Below, piece by piece: positions 46,200 through 58,000 of a DNA stretch of 64,000 bases. The first letter of the stretch is position 1, and each line of letters starts with the position of its first letter. The notes under the pieces are model-generated. The model was not told where the DNA came from. It made no database searches and saw only the letters and a list, made by a program, of their open reading frames with translations. The stretch comes from Diogma glabrata (lineage: Eukaryota > Arthropoda > Insecta > Diptera > Cylindrotomidae), in assembly GCA_963693315.1 (NCBI GenBank), contig OY856187.1:385563461-385627460 (forward strand). Reading direction: 5' to 3'. A program made the position numbers and the translations under genes.

Positions 46200-48140
46200 T
46201 AATTGTGCTAATAAATAAAATAAATTAATTTAAATTGATATCGCGTGAATCTTTTTTATTTCAACGAAGCTGCAAATATATACAGTCCATTAAGCTGAAT
46301 GAAGACGGTATTTTGTTTTTTATTCGTGATGTTTAAAGAAGTTTAGTTTTTAAAATGCCACTTGTGTGGTAAGGTTATGGTTTATTTTCTGATAAACGAT
46401 GGTGAAGGGATTTTTTTTGTTGAAACTCCACCGGGATCTAGTAACTCCTAATACTATCATGAAGGAAAGACATTTCCTAGTGAAATGATCAGGTGAGAGC
46501 ATGTTTCGTCCGGTTTGTATGTAAGTTCATATTTGTTTTTGTGTTTTGTTTTTTTGTGCCCCTTTCTTATCCGCTCACGTATAGGATTACGTGATTGTCG
46601 ATTTAATCAAATAACAATTGAGTCAATTTGATAGAGTGTGAATCGGATAACAGTTAGGTGAACGTTTCTTCAGCCTTGCATCCTCGCTCATCTAGTTGTC
46701 TAGACTGCACTACTAAATGATAAAAAGATGCGATAATTTAGTAGGACAAAAAAGTTTCTCTACATATCCATACGGATATTGAAGGCTTATTTTTCATTTT
46801 TCAATTGGAAAAAAAAACATATTCTAACAAATAACAACCGTTTTATGCGGCAGCCTTAGATACTTTCAATGGAAGATATTTACACCAAACCATCGCTAAT
46901 TTTTCTAAAGCCGAACATATATCCCGATCTGGAACATTACATTTTATTACAACTGTTCTAGATCTCAATTTAAATAAGCCAGTCAGACTAACTTAAAGTC
47001 AGAATATTATTCTAGGTTTTATATTTATTAATAATAAATTCGATATTTTCGTTCTCAGTGAGCTGAACATATGAAGTGACATGTTCGTTTGAGCATAATA
47101 GGATCAATTTTTGTTGATATATCCTCACTTTTGACATATGAGATAACGTGGCATATTATTTACCACAGGCAATAGCAGTGGGATATCAATAGATAAGGTG
47201 ATATCTTAAGGATGCTGGCGGATGAACTGTATTCGGTCAACGGCTGTAATGGATAGACTGAACATATTGTGGTATAGTCACAACCTCATTAGTCGTCATT
47301 TCTTGTGTTATCCGGTACCGCTCATAATGGTTTCCCATCCATTCACCATCCATAGTCATATTTCTTTTAGTCCCCATCACTCATAGTTTTCTTATTTTTC
47401 TTAAAATTTAACTAAATTTTCATTGACTGGTCAGACATATTTGAGAAGAATTATACTCATTGCACTAATTGATTTTAAATGGTAATTAATTGAATGTTTT
47501 CACTACCTATAGTAAACTTACATTTTGATCAAAAAGAAAAAAAATTGCATGAATGTAAAAATTATTCCTTAAATATTGTCTATATAAGCATCGCTATTTT
47601 ATTTTTGCAATGCACTAGAATTCACTCATATTATGTTTCCACCCGCTTTAGTTCCCTCTATTGTTTCAATTTGAATTCTCTAACTATCAAGCTTAATTAC
47701 ACGAAGAAGCTTTCTAAAACCTTACAACAGCTGTGCGTTTATTTCTACAGTCATTAACATGCAAGAAGCATGATCTTGCTTTGTTGTACATTCAATTTTT
47801 TTTCTCTGTGCATGAGAAAGAAACAAACAACAAATCAAAAATAAAATTTGCTTCAAACAATTCTTTTGTTACAAAAAACCGACCTTCACTGTTTTTTTTA
47901 TATACCTGAACGCCTTAACGTCGATTAAAACTTGCAATTTATTCATTCTAGATTCAATGTTAAATGATATTAATGAATCGGAAATAAGTTGTATTGTAAA
48001 AATGGTTTTGCGCATTATTTTGAAAAACCAAACGGTTTTTTTTAACTATAAAAATTTCCTAACACTTGATTTAAATTAATTTTTTTTATATCTGAAACTC
48101 GATATTCGAGTTTGTTTCGATTTTCAAAAAGGAATTTTTT
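46200..48140. other. No gene recognised
   Basis: AT-rich sequence with some more balanced stretches (46380-46640, 47100-47350). Short ORFs only (47494-47757 is an 87-codon Tyr/Ser/Leu-rich frame without motif). No element termini or RNA genes seen. Confidence 0.45.
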
Positions 48141-48260
48141 TTGGGTATATAGGGATCGACTGTAGGTTTGTGGCTCGCTTATTCGATTGGATTTCAGTAC
48201 GCGTCAGTTTATTACGGTTGTCTGATCGTATATCGCGGAGGTGAAGACGGAAGATTTTGT
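48140..48260 (+). promoter_or_regulatory. Possible core promoter (TATA-like box and initiator-like TCAGT)
   Basis: GGGTATATAGGG at 48143-48154 is followed about 45-60 bases later by two arthropod initiator-like TCAGT pentamers (48194 and 48204) in a locally GC-richer patch that ends ATCGCGGAGGTGAAGACGG. The TATA-to-initiator distance is longer than the usual ~30 bases, so either the TATA or the initiator assignment may be wrong. This patch stands out against AT-rich flanks. Confidence 0.3.
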
Positions 48261-49349
48261 TTTGTGGTGCTCATAATTAGTTGAAGGATTAAAATTTTTT
48301 TTATTATTTTTAATCCACGGTTCGCGGTGTAGTGGTAAAAAAAACAAGATCTTTCCTTGTAATTTCAATTTTGTTAGTGTACCGCAAGAATGAACGTAAT
48401 ACCAGGTGTTTTGTGTTCGTGATATCGCGTTATGAGCCCCCGAAATAAAACAAAAGAAATTGCATCGTAATTGTAGACGGGCGTGGTTCTTAGTGATTTA
48501 AAAAAAAAATTTTTTTTCTCCTCGTGTAATCAAGTGTTACTTCCAAAAGAACCGAAATCATATATGTTTCTAGCAGGTTTGTGTCACACAAATTTTATTA
48601 GTCAAATTCCAACGTGAAAATTAAATCATACGGGAGGGCACATTTTTCTCTCCGTAAAAAAATTAACAAAAGAATTATTATTTGTTTATGTGTCCGTATA
48701 AAATGTTATTAAACCAAAAAAAAAATCTGTATGTAAAAAAATCCGTAACATAAAAAAATCAAATTCTGATTAACATTTGTTTTTGCGAGTGCTCAAAGTA
48801 AATTTGTTAAAAATAACATTTTCTTTTGTGTGTCAGTGCTCGAATTTATTTGTTTAGAAAATTCATAAGCAAAATAAAATTAATTTATTAAAACAAAAAT
48901 TTCATATGTATGTCCGTAAAAATAGAAAAATTTTCTAGTAAAATAATTTATATGTTAGAAATCGATACTCGAGTTTATATAAGTAATTAGCAAAATTTAA
49001 GAATAAATATCCAAAGATCGTTTATATGTGTGTACCGCTTTTAATTTATGTAGCGTTGATTTGGGTGTTAGTTGCAAGAAAGCCGTAATTCATAACCTTC
49101 AATTGACCTATGAGTTTAATTTCAACAATAAAAGAACGAAGATGCCATTTATGAGTGTATGATCACAGTTTACGGATACCGTTATGCAAATAACTCTGAC
49201 ATCAATTCGCTCAGTGATATCTGTCTGCTGCACGTATATAATTTAGTTCCGGTTATCAACTTTGTTCTCCATCAATAAGATACTGATCCGCGGTGCCGTA
49301 ATTCGAGGTTGGCGTGGCGTCTTGATTCGGACGTGTGAAACGGTCCAAA

Positions 49350-49655
49350 AACTAATAACTGCTAATTTTATTTCGACGTATTCAACTGCAATTGCAAATT
49401 TATTCAACGTTTCTATTTTTGGCGTCATATTTTCAAAGTATTCAACCGGATTTGCAAATTGTTCAACGATTTAACCACCAATTTATTCAACGATTTAAAT
49501 ACCAATTCTATTCATCCATTTGGTTTACAAATTTATTCAGCGATTGTGGTTACAAATTATTCAACGATTTAATTATCATTTTTATTCAACGATCTTGATG
49601 GCAAATTTATATGACGATCTTGATTACAAATTTGGTCAACGCTTTTGACTACGAA
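49350..49655 (+). repeat. Degenerate ~25-35-bp tandem motif array (AAATTTATTCAACGATT)
   Basis: The motif (A)AATTTATTCAACGATTTNG recurs about ten times in altered form (for example CAATTTATTCAACGATT, CAAATTTATTCAGCGATT). It merges into the 183-bp higher-order repeat that follows, which contains the same ATTCAAC/ATTATTC words. This suggests that the larger unit arose by amplification of the smaller motif. Confidence 0.75.
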
Positions 49656-50103
49656 TTTATTCGTCGATTGTTTATGCTCACTATTACCTTGAATTTTCAA
49701 CTGTTTTCAACTATATTTCTGTGGTGGCAAATTATTTAACAATTACCTGGAATTTTCAACGATTACTTGTACAACTTATTCAAAGAGAATTATTTATTTA
49801 TTCAACAATTATACACCATATTCAACTACAGATTCCAATTTATTCGTCAATTGTTTATGCTCAATATTACCTTGAATTTTCAACTGTTTTCAACTATATT
49901 TTTGTATTGGCAAATTATTTAACAATTACCTGGAATTTTCCACGATTACTTGTACAACTTATTCGGAGAGAATTAGTTATTTATTCAACAATTATACAAC
50001 ATATTCAACTATAGATTCCAATTTATTCGTCGATTGTTTATGCTCAATATTACCTTGAATTTTCAACTGTTTTCAACTGTATTTCTGTGTTGGCAAATTA
50101 TTG
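49656..50103 (+). repeat. 183-bp tandem repeat, about 2.4 units
   Basis: The phrase TTTATGCTCA followed by a TATTACCTTGAATTTTCAAC block starts at 49671, 49854 and 50037, an exact period of 183. Units differ by few substitutions. 183 is a multiple of three, and one frame (49721-50014) stays open through more than one unit, but the content is low-complexity and I do not regard it as coding. Confidence 0.92.
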
Positions 50104-50194
50104 ATACAAATATCTTCGTGAATTATCCAACGTGACCAACGTGCTGATGGAGGGCTGATCTCAACAGGATAGGAGGTCCGGATTTAATCATGGG

Positions 50195-52647
50195 GTGAGT
50201 AAATTTATTTTATTACTTAGGTCATAATGATAAAGGGGTGTGAATGTGTGTGTGTGTGTGTGTGGGTGTGGGCGTATGTGAGTGAACGTGGGGGTTGGAC
50301 GTGTTGATCGTGGGTCTTTCGCAACAGGGGTCGCCAGAGTCTTCGTTTTTCCACTTGTATTTCTTTCCATTTCTGCAAATTTTCGTGAATAGCGTACATG
50401 TCTGTATTTGTGCTGAAGTAGCAGGGTTACTTTATCGTTCCCATGGGCTGAAGCTAGCTTGGGACTTGAAAATCAATCTCGATAGGTACGCTTCCTGCTA
50501 TGTCCTTCTCATTGGTTCGCCAATGAGAAAGCGCTTCATTACACGGCAGACTTCGCTCGCCTCAGGCTTTTCACACCTGGCTTTCACGCGGGCATAGCAT
50601 TATTTGTCCACTACCTTATTTTTTTTAATTGTTATTAATTAATGTTGATGTCATATAAACAAAAGAAAACACTCAGTTTTGGATCTCAGATAAATAAAAA
50701 GTGTTATAATACTAGTTTTATTGTTAATCACAATGTAGCTATTAAAAAGAATTTTAATTTTTATGAACCTCAATATACATCACTCATATATGGGTACCTC
50801 TCTATCTTTCATAAGTTTATTTCCACATGGTTTTTAATGATTTATTATTCCACAGATGTTTACCGGCAGAAGACAAACAACCTCTACTATAAATTACATT
50901 TACCCAATACATGAGGAAATATATCGAGGTCCACCTCTGTTTGTATTTTTGCCCAAAAAAATTTCACAAACGTCACAAAAATACAGTTTGTTTATAAACA
51001 TACGGATTATACTTTAGATATGTTTCTGATTTTTTTCAATACTTTTAAGAATTAAACTTAAAAATTTACTTAAAGTAAATTCGTACACTGACCCCCAGTT
51101 ATAACTAAAATAACTTGCCATATTGAAGTTCATTCATTGAAAAATTTTCAAAAGATTAATATTGTTGCATTGAAGTGCTATCGTTGTCTAATAAAAATAC
51201 TTCCCTTAGCAATTCTAAGAAATCACTTTGATTATATTCTCTATATAACATAAAAAAAAACACCGATATATTGATTTTTTAAAATAAAAAACTTTTTAGT
51301 ATCAAAATAACCAAATATAAATCAATATTTTATTTTACCGATTAAGATAGAAGATTAAAATAATTTCCAGAAAATTATTTCTATAATATCCAATTCACCT
51401 GTATCAATATCAATTCATCATATTGAATTCAGCTTTAAATTACCATCGTTAGGATACAAGAGTGAAATTCCCTAGGACCAAAAATAAATATATATATATA
51501 AATTTATAAATTATTTATGAAAATTATATCAATACGTGAGTAGATTGAAAGGAAAATTCATTTGAATCAACAGTTTTGCAAACAAAAAACGCTTTCCAAA
51601 ACTGTTTTAACTACAAAACATTCAAATATATATTTTAAAATTTAAGTAGCTTAATATATATCAAATAATCTTCGTATATATCCTAATATATATATAACAT
51701 TTTCAAATAAACTACAAAAATATTTTAATTTTTGTATTAAAATTCAAATAAGGTAAAATTGAAATATGAATTTATTTTAAAATTTTGAATAAATTCTATT
51801 TTTGATTATTTTTTTTTTAAAATTCTATACAAACAATCCTCGACCAAAAACCACCCAAAAGTAAAGCTCCCAAAAACTCGATAAATAAAAACAAAAAAAA
51901 ATTTCATAAATAAATGAAATTTGTTTTATGTTGTTTATGTAAAGCTTTCTATTTTTTTGTTACGTTTTTAAATTTAAATATATAATTCTCATGGACCTAA
52001 TACGATGGATAAAATATGTAATGGATAATCTATTGGTTCAAAATATTATATATAAAAGATATCGCTTTGATATGCAACAGCAACAATAACGAAATAAAAT
52101 TGGCAAACAAAAAACGTGTTAATATTATCCCTTTGTTGAAATCGATTTCAGGAAGGATTTAGATCTCTAAAAAAAGTTTAAATAGTAATTGGTAATTTTC
52201 ATATGATGATCCCAATGGGAATCCTATATATATATTTTTTTTGGCAAACAAAAAATTTTATAGAGAAAAACTTGTTCAATTTATTATCATATACAGGAAT
52301 TAGTTGAGTAACCACAAGGGAAAGCTTTTTTTTTATTAAATAAACGAAAGTGATTTTATCAATTTTGTTTCTATTGTAAGTTTTTGTTATCCTTGTCTGT
52401 CTTCGAATTAAGTATATTTCATATGAAATGTTACATATTGCAATAAGTCATTTCTAATTGTATCAAACTTAAACGATGAAAAACTTGTGTAGTAAATGGG
52501 GTTGCGAAATCAATAGCAATGTTCTCACCTATGATCAATGTAATATTTTGATTGCGTCGTTTTTTTATATTCTAACAAATCGTTTAGGCATCATTTGTAC
52601 TCTAAGTATTATTTAAAAACAAAAAAAATAAGTTTTGAACTACTTTA
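50195..52647. other. No gene recognised; microsatellite and AT-rich DNA
   Basis: A TG/TGGG microsatellite occupies about 50239-50290. The segment 50300-50600 is distinctly richer in G+C and holds a 100-codon plus-strand frame (50295-50597) without recognisable motif; CTTCTCATTGGTTCGCCAATGAGAA near 50505-50530 can form a hairpin. From 50600 to the provirus the DNA is very AT-rich with TATATA runs. Confidence 0.45.
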
Positions 52648-52651
52648 ATGG

Positions 52652-53262
52652 TGTTGTGATTGCATCATTCTTATTTCAATTTTTAATTTCCAAAACTAAA
52701 ATCAACCAAACAATAATTAGAAACCAATTTTCTCATAATATTTCTTAATCAAATTCAAACAAATATCTTTACGATCATATAAAACATTATCATATTTCTA
52801 TGAGAAAATTTATTAATCAAATTAAAACAAATATCTTTGCGATAAAATAAAACATATTATCGTATTTCTATGAGAAAATTTTATTAAAACAATTTCTGTT
52901 TAGTTCGCGAAATAATAAATATAATTGAATTCACTTTATAAATGAAATCTCCCTTCCACTTTTTAAAGCTAATGAAAATTGGATAATGGAAAAAGAGATC
53001 AGATTGAAATTAACAAGACAACCGCTACAACGATTAGGTTAGAATATTCTTAAAGAAATATAAAAAAATAATTATACAAATACAATAAATAATAAATATA
53101 AATAATAAATTTAAATTAATTTAAAAGTTAATGTGTATCAGTAAAAAAAAAATAAAATAACCAAAAATTATCAAATAATTAATTATATGAAAATAAAAAA
53201 AAATTGTGTCTGTGTTTTAATGAATGACACTTTTAGTTAAACCCTAACTCCAAAATACAACA
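52652..53262 (+). repeat. 5' LTR (611 bp) with internal ~70-bp duplication
   Basis: Nearly identical to the 3' LTR, but 74 bp longer. The excess is an imperfect duplication: TTAATCAAATT...CTATGAGAAAATT occurs at 52745-52810 and again at 52813-52880, while the 3' LTR has only the second form. The U3 would include the duplicated region; no clear TATA or poly(A) signal was assigned. Confidence 0.93.
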
Positions 53263-53264
53263 AG

Positions 53265-53283
53265 TGGCGCAGCCGGTAGGATT
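53265..53283 (+). promoter_or_regulatory. Primer binding site, serine-tRNA-like
   Basis: TGGCGCAGCCGGTAGGATT begins two bases after the 5' LTR. As I recall the 3' end of insect tRNA-Ser, it is complementary over this length with one mismatch. The 17.6/297 branch of errantiviruses uses tRNA-Ser, whereas gypsy itself uses tRNA-Lys. Confidence 0.8.
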
Positions 53284-53593
53284 CCAAATCATCCCTAGAA
53301 AGGATTTAAAGGAATTATTGCCTACTCTAAATGAGAAACGGGTTAAAAGTGATTTTTAAAATAAAAAGTTGTTGTTAATTTGTGAAAAAAAAATTGAACC
53401 AAAAGCCATATTAAAACACTAGCCAATTCTTTGGTTATTTAATAAAAGTGAATAGTTAACAACTAAAAATTTAAATAATCTGAAAAAAGTATTTAAATTC
53501 TGAAAACAATAAAATTTTTAAATCAGCTAAAAGGTGATATTTTAAACAATTACTAAATACTATTTCTAGTATATGAACAATAAATTTGTTTGA
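53284..53593 (+). other. Untranslated leader of the provirus
   Basis: 310 bases between the primer site and the gag ATG without ORF. It should hold the packaging signal and the 5' splice donor for env mRNA; I could not pick a convincing GTRAGT donor here. Confidence 0.6.
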
Positions 53594-55030
53594 ATGAGTG
53601 ACAAAAAAATACATAAAAGTAAAGTAGGACCACCACTGTACAACCTCAGAGCAAGGACTACCAGCACCAGCACAGCTGACACTACACCAAATACACAAGG
53701 TAAAACTTTAGATTTAATAGATAATAATAATAGTGAAAACGACCACGAATTAGAAGATTTGTTAGATCTAGCATTAAATACTAATAAAATATTAACCCAA
53801 ATTCAATCGGTTTCAAATACGTGTAAAAAAATGTCGACTTTCGAAATATTTAAACAAATTCAATCTATTCCTCTCTTTAACGGCGAAAGAACTTCAAATT
53901 TGGCAGAACGGTTACAAATATTTTTAAGTAACAGTGAAATTATTTACCACAATTTAACGGCAGAGGAAAAACCAATTTTTATGCAATATATTTACACTCG
54001 ATTTGAAGGTGAAGCTTTTGCATTACTAAATAATTTACCAAAATACACTAGCTTTGTATAACTAAAAAAATTCCTATGTGAACATTATTATCCCTCCAAA
54101 ACAACCATAGATTTGACCAGAGAGCTAATCAACTGCCGTCAAATGCCAGACGATAGTGTTTTAAAATATTCCGATAAAATTCGAACTATACTTAACCAGA
54201 CAAAAACAGCTGTAAAAGGCAAATATGCTGAAAGTAATGAGGCCTTCATAAAAGAGCTCGAATTGTACGCTATTAACTCTTTTAAAATGGGTTTGTCACA
54301 TCCAGTTATAAGACAGACGATTATAGGCTCTACAGAAACAGAACTAGAGGGTTTAATCAAATTGGCATTACAGACTGAGCTTTTAATTTCCTATTCCCGA
54401 GATAACACTATGTATGAATTGGCAGGTGTTTCATTTCCTAAACAAGAGTTAAAACCTAATATTCAACCTTCTCATAACGTAGTTATACAGCCCCAATTAC
54501 ATACACATCAGTCAAATAAGTTACCTATTATGCATCCCAGTAATCTATATCCCCCACCAATTAAATACGAACAGCCGCAGTTTTATAACAATTTTCCATA
54601 TTACACCTTTCAACCCCATAATATTAAAACTGAATATGATACAGTACCACCAGTTTATTCACAAAAACAATATCAAGTTTACAATCCTCAACCAGTTAAA
54701 TGTTTATACTGTAATAGAATAGGACATCTGATTTCTGAATGTAGAACTAGACAAAGGATCGAAAGTCAGCAAAATTATAACCGGAACTTTAGTAACACTT
54801 ACAATAATCCACAGTACCAGATGCGACAAAACAATTTAAATGACCAAACGACCCGACAAACTTATCAAAATAACTTTAATACCCAAAAATGCGAGTTTTG
54901 TGGCAGAACAAGTCATACGGTTGACAAATGCTTCCAAAAACAAAAATGGGAGTTAAAAAGTACAGATGCGGGAAACTCTCCAGGCACGACTTGCAACCCA
55001 CAAGTCGAAGCCCAACAATTGCAAGCCTAA
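53594..55030 (+). pseudogene. gag: Errantivirus gag with one in-frame stop
   Basis: The frame is open from ATG 53594 to 55030 except for a TAA at 54059-54061; text before (KYTSFV) and after (KKFLCEHYYPSKTT) is continuous in the same frame, so this is a nonsense lesion, not a gene boundary. Full length would be about 478 codons, usual for errantiviruses. The middle contains LTRELINCRQMPDDSVLKYS, typical of gypsy capsid. The C-terminus has two CX2CX4HX4C knuckles, CLYCNRIGHLISEC and CEFCGRTSHTVDKC, for RNA binding. Its 3' end overlaps pol by about 100 bases. Confidence 0.88.
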
Positions 55031-58000
55031 ACCCGGGTAATAATAAAACTCCAACATCAATAAACGTAAAATATTCAAATTCTTTAACAGATGATGCAGT
55101 AGTAAATTTACCTTTAGATATAATTAAAAATAACGTAGTAGAAATAGTCGTTGATACAGGCGCGGAACTCTCCATATTAAAATTAAATAATCTCAAACCA
55201 AACACAATAATAGATACCTCAAAAACTATTAAATATAAAGGAATACAAGGTGCAGTAACGGAAACATTGGGAACAACAACAGGCATTTTTTTTAATGATT
55301 CAAAGCTAGTTTGTAAATTCCATATAGTAAGAGATGATGCTCTTGATATCACAGCAGATGGTATCCTGGGTAGAGACTTTCTATGGAATAATGCTAGAAT
55401 AGATTGCTTGAATTACATGATTGAAATTTATCAAACTGATGCAAAACCAGAGCTCGCACGAAATGAATCCGAAGAAATAATACTTAGAAAGAATTCTGAA
55501 GATGAAATTTCAAACGAAATTGGTAATATTTTCCCTAGAAAGGAAATTAATGTTCCAAGTTATAGTTCAGGTTTAACAATTCCTTTTAGAAAAATAAAAA
55601 TTGTTAATTTCCCTGTTCCACCAACCACTACCGGGCAACTTTTTTGTGAGAAACAAGAAATTTTGCCAGGAGTTTTTATTGCAAACTCATTAGTTGACGT
55701 GAAAAACGGAGAAATTGTTACTGCCATAATAAATACACAAACTCACGATGCAAACATCGGACATTTTCAACCAACTCTTAGTCCTTTAGAACAGTATAAC
55801 ATAATAGATTTAATAAACACAAACATAGATTATAATAAAAAACAAACTACCTTAAATCCTGACGTACAAATAAATGAGCGCAAACAAAAAGTTATAAATC
55901 AAATAAGCTTAGACGAAACACTGAGCCACGAAGAGAAACTTTCCATTACTGACATCTGCGAATCTTTCAATGATGTATTTTATCTCGAAGGAGAAAAACT
56001 TAGTTACACCGACGCCATTCAACATTCAATACCAATAATTCAAAACAGCAGACCTATAAATCAAAAAATGTACCGGCTACCTGAGAGTCAAAAGACAGAA
56101 ATAAACAAACAAGTTCAAGAAATGTTAAACCAAGAAATTATTTCTCCTAGTTGTTCTCCTTGGAACTCTCCTTTGTTGCTAATTCCGAAGCGTTCAAACA
56201 CGAGTCCTGACGAAAAACGTTTTAGAATTGTTGTTGATTTTAGAAAATTAAACAAAATTACCATAAATGACGCATTTCCACTCCCAAGAATTGAAGAAAT
56301 ACTAGACCAACTTGGCAATTCGAGATTCTTTACAACACTAGATTTGGCTAGTGGCTATCATCAGATTTCCGTCAGACAGGAAGATCGTGAAAAAACAACT
56401 TTTAGTACAGCCTTAGGTCATTTCGAATTTAACAGAATGCCTTTTGGTTTAACCTCTGCCCCAGCAACTTTTCAGAGAGTTATGAATTATATTCTAACAG
56501 GACTTCAAGGCATAGAGTGTTATGTTTACTTGGACGATATTGTGATTTACGGCAAAAACCTAGAAGATCATAATAGAAAATTAGAAGGGGTTCTCACCAG
56601 ATTACGGCAATTCAATTTAAAACTGCAACCCAATAAATGTAAATTTCTTAGAAAGGAAATCACTTATCTAGGGCACTTATGTACTGAAGACGGTGTAATG
56701 CCTGATCCTGCTCGTACAATTTCTGTTCAAAAATTTCCCACACCAAGAACGATTAGACAAGTTCAGTCGTTTTTAGGTCTAGCTAATTATTATCGTAAGT
56801 TTATTCAAAATTTTTCCCGAATAGCGAATCCAATAAATAAATTATTGCAAAAAGGAGTAAAATTTTATTGGGATACAGATTGTGATTTTGCTTTCCAAAC
56901 ATTAAAACAATTAATAATTTCTCCTCCTGTACTTACATATCCTGACTTCAATATACCATTCAATCTCACGACTGATGCTAGTAACGAGGGTTTAGGTGCC
57001 GTGCTATCTCAAACGAAATCAGACCAAGACAAGCCTATAGCATTTATTAGTAGAACATTAAATAAGGCTGAAAAAAAGTATTCTACAATCGAAAAAGAGC
57101 TGTTGGCAATAGTTTGGGCCACAAAAACTCTTCGATGTTATTTACAAGGAAGGAAATTCACCGTTTTCTCAGATCATTTACCGTTAAAGGTAATTTACCC
57201 ATTCAACGTAAAAGATCCGACCTCACGACTAGTACGCTTTCATCATAAGCTGTCTGATTTCGATTATAACATTGTCTATGTACCAGGAACGAAAAACAGG
57301 GTAGCTGATTGTTTAAGTAGAATAGTTGCTGATGAACCAAATGAAATATTAACAAACGACGTTCCAAACCTTCTGCCTACAGTAGGTCAAAATGAGAGTC
57401 GACCTACATTCCAAATGTGCGATAACAAAAATTCAATAAACTCTTCAAGGGCAAATAGTTCCATTTTTTGCAATAATGAAAATAAAATAAAAGAAAAACA
57501 AAACTTAAATTTAATTGACGATTCCAAAACAAATAATGAAGAACTACACATACCGAATGAAATAGAACAACACAAAGACGGCATTATATTACAATCACAC
57601 GATAAAAGTAATGAAAACATCACTGCTGCAGCACATAATTTTGTTTCTTATTATGAAAACAGGGAAGAAAATGAAACACAAACAAACAAAGTAGATCAAA
57701 ATATTTTAATCCACAATCAAGGTGAACAAACTCCATTTGAAATATTAAATTGCTTAGCTGTAACTAGGGCACAGAAAAAAATTGATGATGACTTAAATTT
57801 AGAACAAAACAAAGTTAATAATTGCATTAAACAAGACGGTCAAATTGAGTTAAATGACAACATAGATGACGATCTCGATTTTGAACAGAACGGTTTTCTT
57901 GACGAAGATACAGGCATAAAGATATTGACAACCCAAGAAGACATCGAAACTATTCTTAAAGATTGTCACGACAAGCCGCTAGGGGGACATCAAGGAATTA

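Larger units (their letters stand above)
48196..50194 (+). other. Hypothetical long 5' UTR exon ending in ATGGG and splice donor
   Basis: Downstream of the promoter-like patch there is ~2 kb without a recognised element other than tandem repeats. It ends in a less AT-rich segment (GGAGGGCTGATCTCAACAGG) with an ATG at 50190 and, two bases after it, GTGAGTAA (50195-50202), a strong donor-site match. A first coding exon of Met plus two bases, with the rest beyond an intron, would be invisible as an ORF. No acceptor or later exon was identified in the window, so the host gene is unproven. Confidence 0.25.

Noticed and set aside
47494..47757. 87-codon ORF
   Set aside because: No motif, no neighbour context; chance ORF in AT-rich DNA.
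49721..50014. 97-codon ORF across the 183-bp repeats
   Set aside because: Openness follows from the repeat period being a multiple of three; the protein text is low-complexity and matches nothing.
49653..50103. CRISPR-like array
   Set aside because: Units are contiguous 183-bp tandem copies without unique spacers, in clearly eukaryotic DNA.
50295..50597. 100-codon ORF in a GC-richer patch
   Set aside because: Considered as a host exon, but no splice signals or recognisable domain support it.
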